A stretch of 13,481 bases of DNA from Clostridiales bacterium (GTDB lineage: Bacteria > Bacillota > Clostridia > Peptostreptococcales > Anaerovoracaceae). Location of the stretch: NCBI GenBank assembly GCA_012735285.1, contig JAAYHT010000129.1:1-13481 (forward strand), given 5' to 3'. Shown here one piece after another: positions 6,172 through 13,308 of the stretch (position 1 is its first letter; the number at the start of each line of letters is the position of its first letter). The translations under genes were made by a program, and so were the position numbers. The notes below the pieces were generated by a model. The model made no database searches and had not been told where the DNA came from. It was given only the letters and a program-made list of their open reading frames with translations.

Positions 6172-8268
6172 GTGAGTGATGTTGAAATAATAAAAACTGC
6201 CTGTCGAAATTGTCATGGCAGTTGTGTAGCCGATGTATATTTAAAAAATGGAAAGATAATCAAAATTAAGCCTGATAAAAACTCTCCACTATCTAGAGGT
6301 CGTATGTGCCCTAAAGGCTTAAGCGGTATAGAATTGGTTTATCACCCAGATAGATTAAAATATCCAATGAAGCGAGTGGGAAAGAGAGGGGAAGGAAAAT
6401 GGCAGAGGATTTCATGGGATGAGGCTTATGATATTATTTGCGATAATATAAATGAAATCACTGAAAAGTATGGTAGAGAAGCCATTGCTGTTGGCCATGG
6501 AACAGGACGACACCATATGAATCAGGTTATTAGGTTTGCTAATACTTTGGGTACACCAAACTGGTTTGAACCTGGTTTTGCTCAATGTTTCTTCCCCAGG
6601 ATTGCAGTTGCAAAAATGACCATAGGAGAGTTCATGCCCTGCGACTATTATAGTGATGTTAACCCTGAATGCATAATGGTATGGGGGCACAATCATATTA
6701 AAAGTGGCCACGGCGGAGAGAATATGTTTCTAATTGGTGATGCTATAAAAAAAGGATCAAAACTGATAGTAGTTGATCCTAGGCGTACTGAACTTGCTGA
6801 AAAGGCAGATCTTTGGTTGCAGGTAAGACCGGGAACTGATGCTGCTTTAGCTATGGCTGTGGTTAATGTGATAATAGAAGAGGAGCTATATGATAAGGAA
6901 TTCGTGGAAAAATGGACCTACGGATTTGAAGAACTAAAGCAAAGGGCAAAGGAATACCCACCAAAAAAGGTTTCCGAGATTACCTGGGTTCCGGAGGAAC
7001 AGATAATTCAGGCTGCCAGGATGTTCAGGGCAGCTAAGCCGGGAATGATGGAATGGGGTTTAGCCCTTGAACACACATGTAATTGTGTTCAAGCAGTCAG
7101 AGCTGTGGGCCTAATACCTATTCTTACAGGCAATATCGATGTGCCGGGCGGCTGGGTAGAAGGAATGAAATTAATCGACCCTCCTAGTAAAAACTTGGAC
7201 CGGTTACCATTAGAGCAGCAGTACAAACGGTTAGGCTTTGGTGAATATAATCTATTAACTGCATTGGATGCACCAAACCCCGGATCCCATATACCGACAA
7301 TTCTCGAAGCGATGAAAACCGGGGAACCATATCCGATAAAAGGTCTGCTCTTATTTGGTAACAATGGCCTTTTGAGTATAGCAGATACTAAGAATACATA
7401 TGAAGCATATATGGCAAATGACTTTATATGCTGTATGGATCTGTTCATGACACCTACAGCCGAGATTTCTGATATCGTATTGCCAGCTGCTTCATGGTTA
7501 GAATTAAATGAGATAATTGGATATCCTGCCTACTCGGCCAATACTGTCCTTGTGCAGAAGCAAATTGTAAGGACCCATGAATGCAAATCAGATGAAGAGG
7601 TCTTTTGTGAGCTATCAAAGCGGTTAGGACTTGACTGGGGAGCAGACAAACCTGAAGACATTTACAACCAACAGCTAAAGGTAACTGAGAAAAGATATCC
7701 TGAATACAAAGGCATAGATTTTGATAAGATGAAAGAACTAAACTATATTAGCGTACCGATTGAATACAGGAAATATGAGAAATCTGGCTTTAAAACTAGG
7801 ACGGGTAAAGCAGAACTATATTGCACACAATTAGGAGCCTGGGGCTATGATCCCTTGCCATATTATGTAGAACCTCCTGAGACTGTTTACAGTCAACCGG
7901 AACTGGCAAAGGAGTATCCCCTTACATTGACTACAGGCGGCAGGTCAATATATTTCTTCTGCACCGAGAACAGACAGATGCCTTCGTTAAGGGGTAAACA
8001 CCCATTTCCTTTAGTCGAAATCCATCCTGATACTGCAAAGAAACATGGAATTGAAGATGGTGATTGGGTCTACATAGAGACTCCTCGAGGCAGAATCACA
8101 CAAAAAGCCAAGGTTACAGATGGTATTGATCCAAGGGTCATTAACTGTGAGTATGGTTGGTGGTATCCTGAGGTTAAAACTCCAGATCATGGTCTATGGG
8201 AATCAAATGCCAATGTACTTACCCCGATGTCTGGCCCCTATGATCCTGCTATGGGTACATATCTTTAA
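6172..8268 (+). CDS. Molybdopterin (Mo/W) enzyme of the DMSO reductase superfamily, acetylene-hydratase-like
   Basis: Predicted protein of 698 aa from GTG 6172, six bases after AGGAGG. An N-terminal 4Fe-4S cluster is bound by Cys11, Cys14, Cys18 and Cys46, with Lys48 of CPKG in the usual cluster-to-pterin position. Cys139 (AQCFFPRI) lies where the metal-ligating Cys of acetylene hydratase and related enzymes sits. The local context NTLGTPNWFEPGF and the YPMKRVGKRGEGKWQRISWD region also resemble that enzyme. The acetylene hydratase Asp that follows the second cluster Cys is replaced by His15, so the same reaction is not implied. A C-terminal molydop-binding domain covers about 575-698 (LTLTTGGRSIYFF onward). 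No Tat signal is seen, so it is cytoplasmic. The stop at 8266-8268 looks early: the next frame continues with LRAFLCRIYK. It is the last gene of the operon. Confidence 0.88.
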   Translation: MSDVEIIKTACRNCHGSCVADVYLKNGKIIKIKPDKNSPLSRGRMCPKGLSGIELVYHPDRLKYPMKRVGKRGEGKWQRISWDEAYDIICDNINEITEKYGREAIAVGHGTGRHHMNQVIRFANTLGTPNWFEPGFAQCFFPRIAVAKMTIGEFMPCDYYSDVNPECIMVWGHNHIKSGHGGENMFLIGDAIKKGSKLIVVDPRRTELAEKADLWLQVRPGTDAALAMAVVNVIIEEELYDKEFVEKWTYGFEELKQRAKEYPPKKVSEITWVPEEQIIQAARMFRAAKPGMMEWGLALEHTCNCVQAVRAVGLIPILTGNIDVPGGWVEGMKLIDPPSKNLDRLPLEQQYKRLGFGEYNLLTALDAPNPGSHIPTILEAMKTGEPYPIKGLLLFGNNGLLSIADTKNTYEAYMANDFICCMDLFMTPTAEISDIVLPAASWLELNEIIGYPAYSANTVLVQKQIVRTHECKSDEEVFCELSKRLGLDWGADKPEDIYNQQLKVTEKRYPEYKGIDFDKMKELNYISVPIEYRKYEKSGFKTRTGKAELYCTQLGAWGYDPLPYYVEPPETVYSQPELAKEYPLTLTTGGRSIYFFCTENRQMPSLRGKHPFPLVEIHPDTAKKHGIEDGDWVYIETPRGRITQKAKVTDGIDPRVINCEYGWWYPEVKTPDHGLWESNANVLTPMSGPYDPAMGTYL

Positions 8269-8381
8269 GGGCTTTCCTTTGTAGGATTTATAAAAACGAG
8301 GATTGCCATATTGAGGAGAGATATAGGCAGTCTGATATTTACAAACAGTATATGGCTAATAAAGAAACTGAAGAGAGTTAA
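8265..8381 (+). other. Probable out-of-frame C-terminal tail of the molybdopterin enzyme
   Basis: Directly at the stop of the molybdopterin gene, the +1 frame is open for 38 codons (8265-8378, stop 8379-8381) and begins LRAFLCRIYKNED. From memory, relatives often continue after a 'YDPxxGT' segment with an L-R/K-x-x-L-C-R/K-x-Y-like end, so this looks like the natural C-terminus separated by a one-base shift around TATCTTTAAGG. The evidence is short and no alignment was run. Confidence 0.45.
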
Positions 8382-8405
8382 GTCTTTATAAACAAATATA
8401 TTAAA

Positions 8406-8443
8406 TTGGAGGGCAAATCTTTAGATTTGTTCTTCAATTTTTT
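8406..8443 (+). terminator. Strong intrinsic terminator of the metabolic operon
   Basis: The arms 8406-8419 (TTGGAGGGCAAATC) and 8424-8437 (GATTTGTTCTTCAA) form a 14-pair stem with three G-U pairs around a TTTA loop, followed by six T (8438-8443). The inner six pairs are perfect. It lies after the molybdopterin gene and before the flavodoxin gene. Confidence 0.85.
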
Positions 8444-8451
8444 GCTATAAT
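8443..8451 (+). promoter_or_regulatory. Extended -10 promoter for the flavodoxin gene
   Basis: TGC followed by TATAAT (8446-8451) is a consensus extended -10 element, and it starts at the end of the terminator T-run. No good -35 is present at the expected distance, which is common for extended -10 promoters. Initiation would fall near 8458, about 27 bases before the start codon. Confidence 0.6.
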
Positions 8452-8484
8452 AAAATGAGCTATTACTAAGAAAGAAGGGGAATT

Positions 8485-9018
8485 ATGGATATTATAGTGT
8501 TATACAGATCAAAGTATGGATATACGAAGAGGTATGCTGAATGGATTGCAGAGGAGCTGGAATGCGATTTAATGGAGGTTTCTAAGGCAAGTGAAAAGCT
8601 GCTTTCCAAATATGATCTAATAATATTTGGAGGAGGCTTGTATGCCAGTGGTATTAATGGTATAAAGTATATTGTTAAAAACTTTAAAGCTATTAAAGAT
8701 AAAAGACTAATAATCTTCACAGTCGGATTAGTTGATCCTGAAGAAAAAGCCCAGTATATAAGCATAAAAGATAAGAACTTTCCCGATGATATGGTTGGCT
8801 ATGTGGAGGTTCATCAGCTTCGCGGAGGTATTGACTTTAACAGGCTTAAAATAGTAGATAAATCATTATTAAAGGCTATGAAGAATCTGATTGAAAAGAA
8901 AAGTGAAGATGAAAGAAATGAAGTGGAAAAAACAATAATAGAGACATATGGCAAGACCATAGATTATTCGGATAGGGAAAGTATTAAACCTATAATTGAT
9001 TCTGTAAGAAAGGTGTAG
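8485..9018 (+). CDS. Flavodoxin-domain protein (HemG/Flavodoxin_5-like)
   Basis: Predicted protein of 177 aa from ATG 8485 after GAAGGGG. The N-terminus MDIIVLYRSKYGYTKRYAEW contains the flavodoxin phosphate-binding pattern (S-x-Y-G-x-T-x-x-x-A) for FMN, and DLIIFGGGLYASGING matches the flavin-ring loop of the Flavodoxin_5 family, which includes menaquinone-dependent protoporphyrinogen oxidase. The C-terminal half is Lys/Glu-rich and fits the usual extra helices. No haem genes are near, so an exact reaction is not supported; flavin-dependent electron transfer in the cytoplasm is the safest role. It has its own promoter and is separated from the operon above by a strong terminator. It is followed after two bases by yhbY. 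Confidence 0.85.
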   Translation: MDIIVLYRSKYGYTKRYAEWIAEELECDLMEVSKASEKLLSKYDLIIFGGGLYASGINGIKYIVKNFKAIKDKRLIIFTVGLVDPEEKAQYISIKDKNFPDDMVGYVEVHQLRGGIDFNRLKIVDKSLLKAMKNLIEKKSEDERNEVEKTIIETYGKTIDYSDRESIKPIIDSVRKV

Positions 9019-9020
9019 AA

Positions 9021-9311
9021 ATGTTAACGGGAAAACAAAGAAGTTTTTTAAAGAAAATTGCTCATGATATAGAGCCTACAGTATATACCGGCAAAGCAGG
9101 AATTACCGATAATATACTAAAAGAAATGGATCAAGGACTTGAGAAAAGGGAAGTAGTTAAAGTAAAAATTCAAGAAGGATGCGAATTAAATCCTAAGCAA
9201 GTAGCAAATGAGATGGCAGAAACTTTAAATGCAGAGTTTGTGCAGGCAATAGGAAGAAAGTTTGTTTTATACAGGCCTTCGAAGGAAAATAAGAGGATAG
9301 AATTGCCATAA
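9021..9311 (+). CDS. yhbY: Ribosome assembly RNA-binding protein YhbY (CRM domain)
   Basis: Predicted protein of 96 aa, a normal length for bacterial YhbY. It is a single CRM (CRS1-YhbY) domain: MLTGKQRSFLKKIAHDIEPTV at the start, then the glycine-rich GxxG-type loop (TGKAGITD), and VKVKIQEGCEL with a closing FVLYRP strand. YhbY binds precursor large-subunit ribosomal particles and aids their assembly. It starts at ATG 9021, two bases after the flavodoxin stop, so the two are co-transcribed. In other Bacillota it often sits near obgE or nadD; here the neighbour is a flavodoxin instead, which is not informative about function. Confidence 0.95.
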   Translation: MLTGKQRSFLKKIAHDIEPTVYTGKAGITDNILKEMDQGLEKREVVKVKIQEGCELNPKQVANEMAETLNAEFVQAIGRKFVLYRPSKENKRIELP

Positions 9312-9369
9312 TAAACGTAGCTTAAAATAGTACAGTATTTTGCTAACTTTGTGATATTAGCCCTTATAT

Positions 9370-9477
9370 ATGGTTCTATTTGTAACGCTGATGCCCTTTG
9401 GATTCTTGTATGCAGTAATAAAGAAAGCAGGGATTATAAAAACAGTAGTTATGACTTTTGTGCCCAGCTATCTTTAA
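9370..9477 (+). pseudogene. Possible VanZ-like membrane protein remnant
   Basis: A 35-codon open frame (ATG 9370, TAA 9475-9477) encodes a hydrophobic peptide including VTLMPFGFLYAVIKKAG. This resembles the 'LFxPFGFLxPLxxKK' segment of VanZ-family membrane proteins. A stop lies just upstream in frame (9358-9360), there is no ribosome site, and both ends of the usual protein are absent. It is most likely a decayed fragment, but chance hydrophobic sequence cannot be excluded. The rest of 9312-9495 shows nothing else I can support. Confidence 0.3.
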
Positions 9478-9495
9478 AATAATAGGAGAGCAATA

Positions 9496-10152
9496 TTAGC
9501 TATCTTTTACTATATTTTTATACACAAAGTAGGAATATATAGCTGTAATTATGCTAGGTACTAGCACCCCAATCATGAGTATTATGAACCTCATGCTTCC
9601 TTCAGTAATGAGAACCCCTATCAGAGCTAAAAATCCCCCTAAAACCATAAGCTTTGAGCCAAATCGATGGGTTTTTTTCCATACCTCTTCGTTTGCAAGG
9701 GTCCATGGAAACTTGAAGCCAACGAAGTAGTTATGTCTTACCCTGCCCATTATATTTCCAATCAAAATGAATAGGATTGCTACAGCTATTGGTATCCAAA
9801 GACTTACATCTACTTTATATCCCAGTGAGGCCATAATTGTAATAATATAAGTCAAGACCATAAAAATATGAAAACTGTATCGAATTATTTTGTATGAAGC
9901 AGTGAATTTTTCGTAGTTTTGTTTTTTAGGATCTAACTTAGGCAGAACTAGGAAAAAAACATACATAATAATATTTAATAATGGTATAAAAAATGCGCCG
10001 AAGGTTTTTGAAGCATAGTTATCTATTTCGCCTTTAATATTCCAATGTATGGGAACCTGTTCAGGCAGGCTTGGATAAACTGCAAAGGCAAATATAAGGG
10101 TAGCAAAGAGTATTAATAGTATTATCCATTCACGTCTTAGAAACTGCCTCAT
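9496..10152 (-). CDS. sdpI: SdpI family membrane protein (DUF1648 + SdpI domains)
   Basis: Predicted protein of 218 aa with about six membrane segments (near residues 10-28, 52-70, 95-113, 119-136, 165-183 and 188-208). The N-terminal half has the DUF1648 signature, including LPEQVPIHWNIKGEID. The C-terminal half has the SdpI motif GNIMGRVRHNYFVGF followed by PWTLANEEVWKKTHRF. In Bacillus subtilis SdpI gives immunity to the SdpC toxin and also recruits the SdpR repressor to the membrane. Here it follows the SdpR-like gene after three bases, with a GGAGG site inside the end of that gene. No sdpABC toxin genes are visible, so this is an orphan pair whose trigger is unknown; protection against a foreign toxin or general envelope stress are both possible. 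Confidence 0.88.
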   Translation of the reverse strand: MRQFLRREWIILLILFATLIFAFAVYPSLPEQVPIHWNIKGEIDNYASKTFGAFFIPLLNIIMYVFFLVLPKLDPKKQNYEKFTASYKIIRYSFHIFMVLTYIITIMASLGYKVDVSLWIPIAVAILFILIGNIMGRVRHNYFVGFKFPWTLANEEVWKKTHRFGSKLMVLGGFLALIGVLITEGSMRFIILMIGVLVPSIITAIYSYFVYKNIVKDS

Positions 10153-10155
10153 AAT

Positions 10156-10434
10156 TTATTTGTCCTCCTCTTTAGCTATAAAATTTAGAAAAAAACTCAA
10201 TACCTCATGAAATACGGTAGTATTTAATGAGTAGTAAATATTTTGTCCAATCCGTTCGTCTAATATCAAGTTTGCATTCTTAAGTATATTTAAATGGTGG
10301 CTGATGCTGGGCTTTGATATATTAAAATGCTCAGCTATCTCACCTGCATTCATATCCTTATCTTTAAGTAGAACTAATATTTTTCTCCTGGTTTGATCAG
10401 ATAGGGCTTTAAATGTTTTGTTATGGTCAGACAT
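10156..10434 (-). CDS. sdpR: ArsR-family autorepressor, SdpR-like
   Basis: Predicted protein of 92 aa, a compact winged helix-turn-helix. FKALSDQTRRKILVLL is the hallmark first helix pair of the ArsR/SdpR group, AGEIAEHFNISKPSISHHL is the helix-turn-helix, and RIGQNIYYSLN forms the wing. It lacks the ELCVCDL-type cysteines of metal-sensing ArsR proteins, so it is not expected to sense metals. It starts at ATG 10434 behind a perfect TAGGAGGT site. It is the first gene of a two-gene unit with the SdpI-like protein, and a palindromic operator covers its transcription start. As in B. subtilis, it likely represses its own operon until SdpI sequesters it at the membrane. Confidence 0.88.
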   Translation of the reverse strand: MSDHNKTFKALSDQTRRKILVLLKDKDMNAGEIAEHFNISKPSISHHLNILKNANLILDERIGQNIYYSLNTTVFHEVLSFFLNFIAKEEDK

Positions 10435-10446
10435 GTCTACCTCCTA

Positions 10447-10474
10447 TTAGATATTTAGACAAATATCTAAATAT
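10447..10474 (-). promoter_or_regulatory. Palindromic operator, probable SdpR binding site
   Basis: On the plus strand, TTAGATATTT (10447-10456), AGAC, AAATATCTAA (10461-10470) is a perfect 10-base inverted repeat with a four-base spacer. A second overlapping inverted repeat uses ATATTTAGA (10451-10459) and TCTAAATAT (10466-10474). It covers the expected transcription start just past the -10 box, the right place for repression. ArsR-family operators are usually palindromes of this size. Confidence 0.75.
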
Positions 10475-10503
10475 ATTATAAATTATATAGGGTAGGCTGT
10501 CAA
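10475..10503 (-). promoter_or_regulatory. Consensus sigma-A promoter of the sdpR-sdpI operon
   Basis: Reading the minus strand, TTGACA (10503-10498), a 17-base spacer, and TATAAT (10480-10475) form an exact consensus promoter. The -35 box contains the TGA stop codon (10502-10500) of the upstream lipoprotein gene. Confidence 0.9.
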
Positions 10504-11921
10504 TTGGAAATAAATTCTGTGAAATTCATTTCCCAATTCTCAACATAGTCACCTACAGCCCATTCTGCCATGATAACTTTCTCGCTGTCTTTTAAAGGAA
10601 TTTTTTCTAGCGGAGGATCGATAAGGTTTTCTCTATAGCTTTTATAAACAATTATTTCATCATCGGTTATTACTAAAGCCAAATTGCTATTAGGCGATGT
10701 AAACACATCGCATGCAGCAGGAACATGGTTTTTGATCCTGGTCCATGGTATCTTCAATTCGTTGTAATATACTACGTGATTGGGTAGAATCGCGCTAATA
10801 TTGTAATCATTAGTAACGTATTCATCATCATATTTATATTCCAACCTGCCGGTAAATATCCAATAGCCCATCTTTCTTGCAAGTCCGAAGTTTTCTTCAT
10901 CATGCATAATTTGCTCGATTCCAAGCTGCTTTAGAAGTCTTTCCCTTTGCTGTTCCATAGCAGATGCTGCGTCAGGTCCTGCCAAGTCAGAAATCTTTAT
11001 AGGCTTTAAAATGGGCAGACTGTCTACAGCTACCACTTTGAGCCTGCTTCTTTCTATAGATTCTTGTTTTATAGTTTCTTCTAGTGATATATAGTCGTTT
11101 CCGATGTAGTTGACACTGCGGTTTATCGATGCTGTACTGTATTCTTTATTGCTCATTATATTATCTTCTTCTACTTGGGTTTCCTGCAACAAAACATTTT
11201 TTACTAACAAGATGTCCTGGTTGTTTTCATGCTCAACCTCAAGCTGGTAAAAACCGCTGCGCCTAGGAAAGAAAATTTTATCAACTTCTAAAATAGGGGA
11301 CAAGCTATCATCCTTAAAAGAAATCCAGAGGGTGCGGTAAGATGAACTGTCAGCCTGTGGAGTTCTTAGGCCTAACAATATACCTGTGGGTATATTGTAG
11401 TTATCTTCATCGCCATCTAAGGGTATCCAGTCATGTTGAGCATATTTCAGTATGGTCTCATCCACATCATCTGAAACTTGTTTTAATAAATAAGTTTTGT
11501 TTAAAAATATTAAAAGTAGTTCCTCGTCACTTTCCTTGACGAATTCACAAAAATACTGATCGCCTTCGTAAAGGGTCAGTATTTCTATTGTTGGTTCTTT
11601 AAAACTAAAACCAGTTGGATAGGCCTGATGGTGATAGACCAGGTAACTGGCTGATTCAACCCTTCTTATACTATAACGGGGATTTTGTAAGAAATACTCG
11701 TTTATTAAGACATAATCATCAGTAAAATAAATATTTTCACCAATTAGGCTATCATCAGGCTCAACCATGTCATCTCCCAAAAGAGAAACTACTTCCCAAG
11801 TACCCTTCAAAGGAAGCTCTTTAATATCAGGAGGTATGACCCTGAGGCTTGAATCAGAATTGCTATTCTGGCATGCTGTTAAAAATGCTAAGCAAATTAT
11901 TACTAACAAGATCTTTTTCAT
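10500..11921 (-). CDS. Lipoprotein of unknown function encoded with a two-component system
   Basis: Predicted protein of 473 aa. The N-terminus is a lipoprotein signal: KK, a hydrophobic stretch, and lipobox LTAC with Cys17 as the lipidation site, so it is likely anchored on the outer face of the membrane. The mature part is acidic and beta-strand rich. Residues about 38-150 (PLKGTWEVVSLL onward) recall a lipocalin-like strand pattern, but I do not recognise a family. The last 120 residues alternate short strands and turns. It starts at ATG 11921 after GGGAGG, and only one base separates it from the end of the histidine kinase, so the two are translated together. A ligand-binding or sensing accessory of the kinase is a plausible but unproven role. 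Confidence 0.75.
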   Translation of the reverse strand: MKKILLVIICLAFLTACQNSNSDSSLRVIPPDIKELPLKGTWEVVSLLGDDMVEPDDSLIGENIYFTDDYVLINEYFLQNPRYSIRRVESASYLVYHHQAYPTGFSFKEPTIEILTLYEGDQYFCEFVKESDEELLLIFLNKTYLLKQVSDDVDETILKYAQHDWIPLDGDEDNYNIPTGILLGLRTPQADSSSYRTLWISFKDDSLSPILEVDKIFFPRRSGFYQLEVEHENNQDILLVKNVLLQETQVEEDNIMSNKEYSTASINRSVNYIGNDYISLEETIKQESIERSRLKVVAVDSLPILKPIKISDLAGPDAASAMEQQRERLLKQLGIEQIMHDEENFGLARKMGYWIFTGRLEYKYDDEYVTNDYNISAILPNHVVYYNELKIPWTRIKNHVPAACDVFTSPNSNLALVITDDEIIVYKSYRENLIDPPLEKIPLKDSEKVIMAEWAVGDYVENWEMNFTEFISN

Positions 11922-11922
11922 A

Positions 11923-13308
11923 TTATTCCGCCTCCCTTATGGGCAAGCTGATTTTAACCTGTGTGCCCTTGCTTAACTCACTTTTAATATCAATAGTTCC
12001 GCCCATCAATTTAATGATCTCATCGGAAATAGATAGGCCCAGTCCGGTTTGTGATTTACTCGACTTACCCTTATAGAATTTTTCCTTAACCCTAGGGAGT
12101 TCTTCCTCTGATATACCGCAGCCTGTATCTTCAATATAGAAGTAGTAGTTTTGCTCATCGTTTAAGGCCTTAAGTGTAACCCTGCCGCCTGAAGGTGTGA
12201 ACTTAAAAGCATTGTCAAGCAGGTTGATAAAAACCTGCTTTAATCTATTTGGATCGGTGCAGATAATAGGGTCTTTAATATTTAGCTCAACCTTAAAATC
12301 AAGTCCTAAAGCCATAGCCCTTTGCGACAATTGTATGCGGATGAGATCTATCAGCTCAGCTATATCAGTCTTTTGGTTTTGCAAACTGATATTTCCCGTA
12401 ACAAATCTCGAAAAGTCTAAAAGTTCGCTTACCATATCGCTTAGCCTATCGCTCTCTTTTTCAATGATGTTTAAGCCGTCTTGGAGCAATTCCTTATCTT
12501 CATATCCATGCATGAGGGTAACAGCCCATCCCTTAATTGAAGTCAAGGGCGTACGGAGTTCATGGGAGACAGATGAAATGAAGTTGTTTTTAAGCTCATC
12601 CTTTTTCACGACTTCGGTTGCAAGATAATTTAAGGTTTCAGATAGCTTTCCAATCTCATCTTTTGTATTTACGTCACTTCTTACATTAAAGTTTCCCTTG
12701 GCCATCTCTTCTGCAACCGAAGTTATTCTTTTTACAGGTTCTGTGATGGTGTTAGCTAGAATAAGGCTTACAAGTCCTGTAAAAAGCACAACGATGGCTC
12801 CGAAACAAATATATTTATAGGTGATTATACGGATTTCTTTATTAATTTCGCTTTAAGAGGCGATAAACCTTAAGACTCCGATCTGTTGGCTATCTACCAC
12901 TAAAGGAAAAGATGCAGCCATCACCTTTTCCGTATCATAGGGAACATGTCCAATCCAGCTGCCCTTTTCTCCCTTTAATGCTTTCACGACATCCTCAGTT
13001 TTATAATCGCCCAAAGCACCGTGGGAATTCATTAGGACATTACCGTTTTGATCTAGGATTTCAACCTGGGCCGATGTCTGCTTCCAGAAAGTATCAACGT
13101 TATTTACTATGTTTTCCTGAAGAGTGGAGTCAGAAAAATATCTTACATATATGTCCTTTGAAGTTTCCAGTTGGTTGAAAAGGGTTTCTTCTAGGTTATT
13201 ATAGTAGTTGCTTCGTATGCCTGTAATAAAGAAGATTTCTAGTATGATAACGGTGATGAGGATAATATACATGAAGCTTATTACCATCTTCCTTCTTATA
13301 CCTGACAT
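11923..13308 (-). pseudogene. Sensor histidine kinase, interrupted by an in-frame TAA
   Basis: The frame is continuous from ATG 13308 to TAA 11925-11923 except for one TAA at 12855-12853 (codon 152); the 21 codons from there to 12789 also stay in frame. Domains: membrane segment about 9-30; extracellular Cache/PAS-like sensor about 35-150 (VEILDQNGNVLMNS); second membrane segment about 165-188; HAMP about 189-240; phosphoacceptor His249 (SSVSHELRTP); ATP-binding domain with N-box (FINLLDNAFKF), DTGCGIS and TGLGLSI. The stop replaces what would be a residue in RFIAS-x-SEINKE; one change from TTA (Leu) to TAA would explain it. GTG 12789 could restart translation but would give a kinase without the sensor domain. 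ATG 13308 overlaps the response regulator stop (TAATG). Real decay or a base error are both possible. Confidence 0.88.

Noticed and set aside
9324..9341. AAAATA/TATTTT hairpin after yhbY as a terminator
   Set aside because: Only six A-T pairs and no following T-run; too weak to call.
12197..12628. Plus-strand 143-codon frame opposite the histidine kinase
   Set aside because: Low-complexity Ser/Leu-rich translation antisense to the conserved kinase domains; a shadow frame.
12787..12789. GTG 12789 as the true start of a short histidine kinase
   Set aside because: It lies inside the second membrane segment, has no clear ribosome site, and the upstream frame continues in phase to a normal sensor domain.
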